A stretch of 29,063 nucleotides of DNA. Source: DATAFT01 sp035544635 (GTDB lineage Bacteria > Acidobacteriota > Thermoanaerobaculia > Multivoradales > Multivoraceae). Location: NCBI GenBank assembly GCA_035544635.1, contig DATKDQ010000096.1, forward strand, positions 1-29,063, read 5' to 3'. The notes beneath the pieces are model-generated. The model saw only the letters and a program-made list of their open reading frames with translations, was not told the DNA's origin and ran no database searches. Positions 23,397 through 29,063 of the stretch are shown piece after piece; the first letter of the stretch is position 1, and every line of letters begins with the position of its first letter. The translations under genes were made by a program, and so were the position numbers.

Positions 23397-23412
23397 GGAC
23401 GCCTCCGTCCTC
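23395..23412 (+). promoter_or_regulatory. Intercistronic hairpin between cytochrome b and octahaem cytochrome genes
   Basis: GAGGACG at 23395-23401 and CGTCCTC at 23406-23412 form a perfect 7-bp stem with a four-base loop (CCTC). It starts inside the stop codon of the upstream gene. No T run follows, so a classical terminator is unlikely. It may affect mRNA stability, processing or the ratio of the two gene products. Confidence 0.45.
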
Positions 23413-23438
23413 GGGTTTGCGGCCTAGGACCAAATATC

Positions 23439-26369
23439 GTGGCAGCTCCGACTCCTCCGCCCAAGACACCGGACCGTCACTACGACTTCCGATCGATGAA
23501 CGTCGTGTTCGCGATCTCGTCGCTGGCGCTCCTGGCGATCACGCTGTTCATGGTGCTGCGCGATTACGCGCGGCCGTGGAAGCGAATGCAGGCCGAGTTC
23601 CGCGACCTCGACCGAGCGGTGGTCCGGCGGCAGCTCGAGGAGGAGCGCCAGCGGCTCGACCAGCAGCAGATGGCCGCAGTCGAGCAGGAGATCGCGGCGG
23701 CCGAGGCGGAGCTCGAGGCGCGGCGCGACGAGATCGCGGCGGTGGAGCGGGAGATCACCGCGCTCGACCGGCGCGTGTTCGCCGCCGACGCCCGCATGCG
23801 CGCGACCAAATCCGTGCTCGACGCCGCCAAGTACGAGCTCGATGTCGCACTGCGCGGCACCAACGAGGCCAGGAAGGACGCGCAGCGCGAGCGGTCCGCC
23901 GCGCTCACCGCGCGCTGGATCCAGGAGCAGCGCGCGCTGGAGGAGCTCGAGACCCAGCGCGCCGCGAGGCGGACGGAGCTCGCGGAGCGGCAGCAGACGC
24001 GGAAGACCGCGCAGGACAAGCTCGCCGAGCTCAACGCCGCGCGCGCCGGCATGGAGACGCGGCTGGCGACGCTCCAGAAAGACATCGCCTACTTCGCGCT
24101 CAACGCGCCGCTGATGGACTTCCTCCAACCCACCCTGCGCATCGAGCAGGTGATGCTCCCCGGTCTGTTCCACGACATCAACTTCACCACCATCGAGCGC
24201 GTCGATCGCTGCATGACCTGCCATCAGGCGGCCGACCGCGCCGGCTACGACGGCGAGGAGTGGCGCGAGCCCTACCGCTCGCACCCGCGGCCCGACCTCT
24301 TCGTCGCGGACGGCTCGCCTCACCCCTACAACCAGTTCGGCTGCACGGCGTGCCACGGCGGGCTCGATCGCGCCACCGACTTCGCGCGCGCCGGCCATAC
24401 TCCGGCGAGCCCGGAGCAGCAGTCGCAGTGGACCGTCGAGCGCGGCTGGAAGAAGCAGAAGTACCTGGAGACTCCGATCTACCGGGCCGGCTACAGCGAG
24501 GCCGGCTGCATGGCCTGCCACGCCGACTCTGTGTGGACGCCGGGATCGCAGGTGATCGACAGGGGCCGCAAGCTGGTCAACAAGATGGGCTGCTACGGCT
24601 GCCACGAGATCGGTTACGCAGCGTTCACCGACCTGCCGAAGATCGGCCCGGATCTGCGCAAGCTGGCGTCGAAGACCAACGACGGGTGGGCTGCGAAGTG
24701 GATCGAGGCCCCGCGCGAGTTCCGCAAGACCACGTTCATGCCGCACTTCTTCTACCAGGAGAACATCCAGGGCGAGGCGAACCTTGCCTTTCAGCGCGCC
24801 GAGATCGAGTCGATCGTCGACTACCTCTGGGACCAGTCGGAGCGCCCATCGTTTCCACCGCCGCCCGCGGGCGATCCGGCACGCGGTGAGGTGCTGTTCG
24901 ACTCGGTCGGCTGCACCGGCTGTCACATCATGGACGCCGCCGCCGAGCGCGAGGCCTACCTCGAGAATCTCGAGCGCCTGCACGGCCCGAACCTCGCCGG
25001 TGTCGGTAGCAAGGTGGAGTCCGGGTGGCTGTTCGCCTGGCTAAAGAACCCCAAGGCCTACCGGCCCGACGCCGCGATGCCGAATCTGCGCCTGACCGAT
25101 CGCGAGGCCGCGGACTTGACGGCGTTTTTGATGCGCAGCCGCAATCCCGAGTGGGAGGATCCCGCCCGCCAGCCGGTCGACGCCGAGGCACGCGCGGAGC
25201 TGGTCAGGGGTTACTTCCAGGAGCTCCAGACCATCGAGCAGAGCGAGGCGCGCGTCGCCGCCATGAGCGACCAGGAGCAGTCGATCTACCTCGGCCAGCG
25301 CACCATCCTCAAGTACGGCTGCGCCGGCTGCCACACCATCGCCGGGTTCGAGGACGCCAAGCCGATCGGCGTCGAGCTCACCGAGGAGGCTTCGAAGCCG
25401 CTCCACCTCTTCGATTTCGGTCATGTCCACGACGTGCCGCACACCAAGCACGACTGGTTGCGCACCAAGGCGATGCGGCCGCGCATCTGGGATCAGGGCA
25501 AGGAGCTGGTCAAGACCTTCGGCGAGCTCTACAAGATGCCGAACTTCGGTATGTCGGACGCGGAAGCCGACGCGGTGACGACCGTCCTCCTCAGCTTCAC
25601 CAAGGAGTCGGTGCGTGCGGAACGCAAGGCTTGGAATGCGGCGACCGGTCCGGCGCTCCAGGCGGGACGAAAGCTCGTCACCCGCTACAATTGCCAGGGC
25701 TGCCACCTGATCGAGGGCAAGGGGCAGGCGATCCGCACCGCGCTCCCGGAGGAGCAGCTGCCGCCCAACCTGGCGGCCCAGGGCGCCCGGACGCAGGCCG
25801 ATTGGCTGTTCGGGTTCCTGCACGACCCGTCGAGCGTCCAGCTACGGCCGTGGCTCGACGTCCGGATGCCGACGTTCGAGTTCACGGATGAGCAGGCGAA
25901 CACGGTGGTCGCCTACTTCCAGGCGCTCGAGGAGACGACGCCGTTCGCGTCCACCCCTGCACCGGCAGATCGCCGCGATGTGGTGGTGGGGGGCGAGATC
26001 TTCGCCATGCTCCAGTGCGGACGCTGCCACCCGGCGGGTGCAGAGGCGCTGGCTCAGCTCGGCGGTGGGCAGGCCGACCTGGCGCCGTCGCTCTTGCTCT
26101 CGAAGGGCCGGCTCCGGCATGGCTGGGTGCCGTCGTGGATCAAGGATCCGCAGAGCTGGATCCCGGGCACCAAGATGCCGACCAACTTCCCGTTGATGCC
26201 GGACGGCAGGTTCATGTCACCGCTGCCCAACGCGATCGACACCCCGCCGTACGTGGAGAACAAGAGGCGTATGCTGCAGCACTTCTCGTCCGAGGTTGAG
26301 CTCGACGAGTTCCTGGGCGACGTCGACCGTGTCAGCGCGGCGTTGCGTGATTACGTTTGGACTCTGTGA
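23439..26369 (+). CDS. Membrane-anchored octahaem cytochrome c with N-terminal coiled coil
   Basis: This 976-aa protein has one membrane helix near residues 20-40. A long charged heptad-rich coiled coil (about 45-225) follows, and then a large soluble part with eight CXXCH haem-binding motifs: CMTCH 258, CTACH 302, CMACH 357, CYGCH 385, CTGCH 492, CAGCH 628, CQGCH 752 and CGRCH 860. Several are followed at 50-70 residues by a Met-containing MP or M-P-x-F stretch (for example AMPNLRL, KMPNFGM, RMPTFEF and KMPTNFP), as in mono-haem cytochrome c domains. The last five motifs therefore look like tandem class-I domains, and the first three or four a more closely packed module. Electrons from the Rieske/cytochrome b subunits probably pass through it to the oxidase. 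It starts at GTG 23439 and takes the place of cytochrome c1 or f. Confidence 0.93.
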   Translation: MAAPTPPPKTPDRHYDFRSMNVVFAISSLALLAITLFMVLRDYARPWKRMQAEFRDLDRAVVRRQLEEERQRLDQQQMAAVEQEIAAAEAELEARRDEIAAVEREITALDRRVFAADARMRATKSVLDAAKYELDVALRGTNEARKDAQRERSAALTARWIQEQRALEELETQRAARRTELAERQQTRKTAQDKLAELNAARAGMETRLATLQKDIAYFALNAPLMDFLQPTLRIEQVMLPGLFHDINFTTIERVDRCMTCHQAADRAGYDGEEWREPYRSHPRPDLFVADGSPHPYNQFGCTACHGGLDRATDFARAGHTPASPEQQSQWTVERGWKKQKYLETPIYRAGYSEAGCMACHADSVWTPGSQVIDRGRKLVNKMGCYGCHEIGYAAFTDLPKIGPDLRKLASKTNDGWAAKWIEAPREFRKTTFMPHFFYQENIQGEANLAFQRAEIESIVDYLWDQSERPSFPPPPAGDPARGEVLFDSVGCTGCHIMDAAAEREAYLENLERLHGPNLAGVGSKVESGWLFAWLKNPKAYRPDAAMPNLRLTDREAADLTAFLMRSRNPEWEDPARQPVDAEARAELVRGYFQELQTIEQSEARVAAMSDQEQSIYLGQRTILKYGCAGCHTIAGFEDAKPIGVELTEEASKPLHLFDFGHVHDVPHTKHDWLRTKAMRPRIWDQGKELVKTFGELYKMPNFGMSDAEADAVTTVLLSFTKESVRAERKAWNAATGPALQAGRKLVTRYNCQGCHLIEGKGQAIRTALPEEQLPPNLAAQGARTQADWLFGFLHDPSSVQLRPWLDVRMPTFEFTDEQANTVVAYFQALEETTPFASTPAPADRRDVVVGGEIFAMLQCGRCHPAGAEALAQLGGGQADLAPSLLLSKGRLRHGWVPSWIKDPQSWIPGTKMPTNFPLMPDGRFMSPLPNAIDTPPYVENKRRMLQHFSSEVELDEFLGDVDRVSAALRDYVWTL

Positions 26370-26383
26370 GACCGGCGCCCCGG

Positions 26384-26404
26384 CCCGTGGCTTCGGCCGA
26401 CGGG
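26384..26404 (+). promoter_or_regulatory. Intercistronic hairpin with UUCG tetraloop
   Basis: CCCGT and ACGGG flank GGC-TTCG-GCC, giving a stem of eight pairs with one bulged G (26399) and a stable UUCG loop. It lies 14 bases after the octahaem cytochrome stop and 36 bases before the start of the next gene. No T run follows, so mRNA stabilisation or processing is more likely than termination. Confidence 0.45.
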
Positions 26405-26439
26405 CGCACCGATCCGATAGCTCGAGAAGGAGGATGGCG

Positions 26440-27219
26440 ATGAACAAGCTTTCGACTCTAGGGACTCTGGCTCCGTACCTGATCCTCGCGGTGGCGGCTC
26501 TTGCCGGTTGCGGCGGCGGCGGCGACACCGCGCCGGCGGACCGCGCGCCTGCCGCGGACGCCGCGCCGGCGGTCGATCCCTCGCAGACCGGCTCGGTCGA
26601 GGGCGTGATCACGCTCGCCAACGGGCCGGATCCGGACACCGAGATCAGGATGGATGCGGATCCGGTGTGCGCCGGCCTGCATTCGGAGCCGGTCCACTCG
26701 CAGACGCGGATCACCGGCGAGGGTGGGGAGCTCGCCAACGTTCTGGTGTACGTGAAGACCCCTGGCGTCAGCGGCAGGGCTCCCGCCGAGCCGTTGGTCC
26801 TCAACCAGGAGGGCTGCATCTACAAGCCGCACGTGGCTGCGATGACGGTCGGTCAGACGCTCAAGGTCGTCAACAGCGACCCCACGCTCCACAACGTGCA
26901 CGCGATCCCGAAGGTGAACGCCGAGTTCAACCAGGCCCAGCCGTTCCAGGGCATGGAGCTCGAGCGCAAGTTCGACAAGACCGAGCTGGCGATCCCGATC
27001 AAGTGCGACGTGCATCCCTGGATGCAGTCGTACATCTCCGTGCTGCCCCACCCCTACTTCGCGGTGACCGGCGAGGACGGCAGCTTCACCATCCAGGGTG
27101 TCCCCGCGGGCACGCACGAGATCGAGGCGTGGCACGAGACGCTGGGCACCCAGACCGGTCAGGTGACGGTCGACGCCGGCGGAAGCGCCGACCTGTCTCT
27201 GACGTTCGGTGCGGGGTAG
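26440..27219 (+). CDS. Cupredoxin-like lipoprotein with carboxypeptidase-regulatory-like end
   Basis: This 259-aa protein has a lipoprotein signal with lipobox LAGC (21-24), so Cys24 is probably lipidated, followed by a Gly/Ala/Pro linker to about residue 50. The core resembles a cupredoxin: LKVVNSDPTLHNVHAIP carries H151/H154, and IKCDVHPWM carries C189, H192 and M195, a pattern matching the C-x-x-H-x-x-M end of type 1 copper sites. The C-terminal part, PYFAVTGEDGSFTIQGVPAGTHEIEAWHETLG, is the beta-fold of carboxypeptidase-regulatory-like domains. ATG 26440 is chosen because GAAGGAGG ends seven bases before it; the ATG at 26434 is too close. The copper role is inferred from the ligand pattern. 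Placed between a cytochrome c and oxidase genes, it could carry electrons or copper to the oxidase. Confidence 0.83.
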   Translation: MNKLSTLGTLAPYLILAVAALAGCGGGGDTAPADRAPAADAAPAVDPSQTGSVEGVITLANGPDPDTEIRMDADPVCAGLHSEPVHSQTRITGEGGELANVLVYVKTPGVSGRAPAEPLVLNQEGCIYKPHVAAMTVGQTLKVVNSDPTLHNVHAIPKVNAEFNQAQPFQGMELERKFDKTELAIPIKCDVHPWMQSYISVLPHPYFAVTGEDGSFTIQGVPAGTHEIEAWHETLGTQTGQVTVDAGGSADLSLTFGAG

Positions 27220-27246
27220 CTGCGGAAATGCTGGTCGGCACTTCCT

Positions 27247-27264
27247 CCGGACCGAGCGGTCCGG
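27247..27264 (+). promoter_or_regulatory. Intercistronic inverted repeat before ctaB
   Basis: CCGGACCG and CGGTCCGG are separated by AG, which gives a hairpin of seven pairs (CCGGACC/GGTCCGG) with a GAGC loop. It lies in the gap between the cupredoxin-like gene and ctaB. No T run follows, so it is not a standard terminator. A palindromic protein-binding site is also possible. Confidence 0.4.
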
Positions 27265-27329
27265 CACGTGATCGGCGTGAGCGGCCAGGTCGTGGATAGG
27301 CATCCCCTGTGAACGCCGGAGAGCGGCTC

Positions 27330-28235
27330 ATGAAGGCCGAGGCGGTGTCGATCGCCGCTGGCCAGGTGCGGTGGGGCGATCTGCTCGAGCTCGCCAAGCC
27401 GCGCATCACGCTGATGGTGCTCGTCACGGTGGCGGCGGGGGCTTTTCTCGCCGCCCCCGAGGCGTTCTCCGCGGGCCTTCTCCTCGAGACGCTGCTCGCC
27501 ACCGGGCTCCTGGCCAGCGCGGCATCGGCCCTCAACCAGGTGATCGAGTCTCGCGAGGACGCCAGGATGTCGCGCACCCGCCACCGGCCGGTCGCGGCCG
27601 GGCGCCTCGACCGCGGCTGGGTGGCGGCGGGAGCCGCGGCCTCGAGCGTGCTCGCGATCGCGGTGTTGGCGTGGCGCGCGAACCTGCTCGCCGCCGCCAT
27701 CGGCGGACTGACCGTCGTCTCGTATCTCTTCCTCTACACGCCGCTCAAGAAGCGGACGGCGTGGGCGACCGTGGTCGGCGCGGTTCCCGGTGCCCTGCCG
27801 CCGATGCTCGGCTGGGCGGCGGCGGCGGGCGAGATCGGGACCGGCGCCTGGGTCCTGTTCGGGATCGTGTTCCTGTGGCAGCTTCCGCACTTCATGGCGA
27901 TTGCCTGGATGTACCGGGACGACTACGAACGCGGAGGCTTCGCCGTGCTGCCGATCCGAGACCGAAACGGCTTGGGCACTGCGCTCGCCATGGTGGTGCC
28001 GGTGCTGGCGCTGGTGACGCTCACCACGCTCGCGCCCAGCTGGGGCGTGGGGTCGATCGCGACGGCGGCCGGTGGTCTGGTGGCCGGTCTCGGCTTCCTC
28101 GGCGCTTGCCTCATGTTCTGGCGCCGCCGCCAGGTGGGAGCGGCTCGCACGGTGCTGCTCGCCTCCATCTTCTATCTTCCCGCGGTGCTCGCCGCGGTGC
28201 TGGTCGATCACTTGCCGCCGGGGGTTCTGGGATGA
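27330..28235 (+). CDS. ctaB: Protohaem IX farnesyltransferase (haem O synthase)
   Basis: CtaB adds a farnesyl group to haem b to make haem O, the precursor of the haem A needed by cytochrome c oxidase. This 301-aa polytopic membrane protein has the UbiA/CtaB signatures: LAKPRITLMVLVT at the start, then ALNQVIESREDARMSRTRHRP (the Asp-rich N-x-x-x-(D/E) motif with an M-x-R-T-x-x-R-P end). YTPLKKRTAWATVVGAVPGALPP and WQLPHFMAIAWMYRDDYERGGFAVLP follow as the second polar motif. Several hydrophobic segments alternate through the protein. I use ATG 27330 with GGAGAG upstream; GTG 27309 would add seven residues and lacks a clear ribosome site. It sits just before coxA, as expected. Confidence 0.94.
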   Translation: MKAEAVSIAAGQVRWGDLLELAKPRITLMVLVTVAAGAFLAAPEAFSAGLLLETLLATGLLASAASALNQVIESREDARMSRTRHRPVAAGRLDRGWVAAGAAASSVLAIAVLAWRANLLAAAIGGLTVVSYLFLYTPLKKRTAWATVVGAVPGALPPMLGWAAAAGEIGTGAWVLFGIVFLWQLPHFMAIAWMYRDDYERGGFAVLPIRDRNGLGTALAMVVPVLALVTLTTLAPSWGVGSIATAAGGLVAGLGFLGACLMFWRRRQVGAARTVLLASIFYLPAVLAAVLVDHLPPGVLG

Positions 28236-28293
28236 CGGGGGCGGCGACTCTCGAGGCGCGCGTCGAGCGCGGCTCGCACGTGGAAGGGTGACT

Positions 28294-29063
28294 ATGGAAC
28301 TAGAGAAGCGAGACGCCGATGTAGGCCACGGTCACGCCGAAGCTCATCACGAGGGTTTCTGGCGCCGCTACGTCTTCTCGCAGGACCACAAGGTGATCGG
28401 CATCCAGTATGCCCTCACCTCGATGGTCTTCATGCTCGCCGGCTTCTCGTTCATGCTGCTGATGCGCTGGCAGATGGCCTATCCCGGCCGGCCGATCCCC
28501 TGGATCGGCGGTCTGTTCAGCGACGCCACCGCGCCCGGCGGGCAGATGCTGCCCGAGTTCTTCAACCAGCTCGGCGCCATGCACGGTACCGTCATGGTGT
28601 TCATGGCGGTGGTGCCGCTGGTGGTCGGCGCCTTCGGCAACTACGTCGTGCCGCTCCAGATCGGAGCGCCCGACATGGCGTTTCCGAAGCTCAACATGGC
28701 GAGCTACTGGTGCTTCCTGCCTGGCGGTCTGCTCATGATCTCGAGCTTCTTCCTGCCGGGCGGCGCGGCGCGATCGGGCTGGACCTCGTATCCGCCGTTG
28801 TCGGTCTTGGAGCCGGGCCAGACCGTGTGGCTGTTCGCGATGGTGCTGCTGATCACCTCGTCGCTCCTGGGCTCGGTGAACTTCATCGTCACCATCGTGC
28901 AGCTCCGGACCCGCGGGCTGACCTTCATGCGGCTGCCGTTCTTCGTGTGGGCGCAGCTCGTCACCGCGTTCCTCCTCCTGCTCGCGTTCCCGCCGCTCGA
29001 GGCGGCGGCCGTCCTCCAGCTCATGGACCGGCTCGCCGGCACCAGCTTCTTCATGCCGGAGGG
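28294..29063 (+). CDS. coxA: Cytochrome c oxidase subunit I, 3' truncated by window end
   Basis: This is the haem-copper catalytic subunit of the terminal oxidase. About 256 N-terminal residues are visible and the gene runs off the end of the window; whole proteins have roughly 530-600 residues. RRYVFSQDHKVIGIQYA is the usual start of the first helix. AMHGTVMVFMAVVPLV contains H97, the expected low-spin haem ligand, and FGNYVVPLQIGAPDMAFPKLN is the classic loop of haem-copper oxidases. The CuB ligands and the Tyr cross-link would lie beyond the window. The N-terminus is His/Glu-rich. GGAAGGG precedes ATG 28294 at normal spacing. No subunit II gene lies upstream of it in this operon. Confidence 0.94.
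   Translation, partial: MELEKRDADVGHGHAEAHHEGFWRRYVFSQDHKVIGIQYALTSMVFMLAGFSFMLLMRWQMAYPGRPIPWIGGLFSDATAPGGQMLPEFFNQLGAMHGTVMVFMAVVPLVVGAFGNYVVPLQIGAPDMAFPKLNMASYWCFLPGGLLMISSFFLPGGAARSGWTSYPPLSVLEPGQTVWLFAMVLLITSSLLGSVNFIVTIVQLRTRGLTFMRLPFFVWAQLVTAFLLLLAFPPLEAAAVLQLMDRLAGTSFFMPE

Overview
The window is about 29 kb of very GC-rich bacterial chromosome with densely packed genes, many joined by 1-4 nt stop/start overlaps. An LptD homologue and an ABC exporter of the Wzm/Wzt type show a diderm cell with surface polysaccharide. PEGA-domain and HEAT-repeat proteins, an octahaem cytochrome and a split cytochrome b suggest an aerobic, non-model lineage. Acidobacteriota (for example a Thermoanaerobaculia-like bacterium) would fit, but this is inference from gene style and no marker gene is present to prove it.

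Region 1 (1-12093, mostly + strand) is a polysaccharide or O-antigen export and assembly cluster. It holds a truncated Wzm-like permease, a Wzt-like ATPase with a C-terminal extension, and a GT2 glycosyltransferase. A convergent GNAT-type protein with a methyltransferase-like N-terminal part follows. Next come a dolichyl-phosphate-sugar-synthase-like GT2, a PIG-L deacetylase/GT2/coiled-coil fusion, a GT4-like enzyme and two more GT2 enzymes. The run ends with a secreted Tyr-rich protein carrying two PEGA domains. From 4695 to 12093 the genes form an almost unbroken chain of overlaps, so they are probably one transcript.

Region 2 (12150-14429, - strand) carries housekeeping genes: an Ogt/MGMT DNA-repair protein, the MltG endolytic transglycosylase, and RuvX/YqgF. 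MltG and RuvX overlap by 37 bp.

Region 3 (14572-19495, + strand) starts divergently from ruvX. It contains lptD, rmlD (dTDP-L-rhamnose), an Rmd/GMD-type GDP-6-deoxy-hexose enzyme, and a DUF1232 membrane protein. It links LPS assembly with supply of deoxysugar nucleotides, which the glycosyltransferases of region 1 could use.

Region 4 (19591-29063, + strand) is a respiratory operon and the most interesting part. It opens with a perfect Rex-type operator (19592-19609) overlapping a plausible promoter. The genes are a membrane-anchored HEAT-repeat protein, a Rieske protein, a b6-like cytochrome b half, and a subunit-IV-like half with extra membrane helices and APWY in place of PEWY. Then follow a 976-aa membrane-anchored coiled-coil cytochrome with eight CXXCH motifs, a cupredoxin-like lipoprotein, haem O synthase (ctaB) and the start of cytochrome c oxidase subunit I (cut by the window end). 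This reads as a complete quinol-to-oxygen branch in which octahaem and copper carriers may connect a b6/bc-type complex to the oxidase, with expression set by NADH/NAD+ through Rex. Short hairpins lie in several of its intercistronic gaps.

No rRNA, tRNA, CRISPR array, insertion sequence or phage gene was seen. No gene-free stretch exceeds 300 bp; the longest is 19496-19687.
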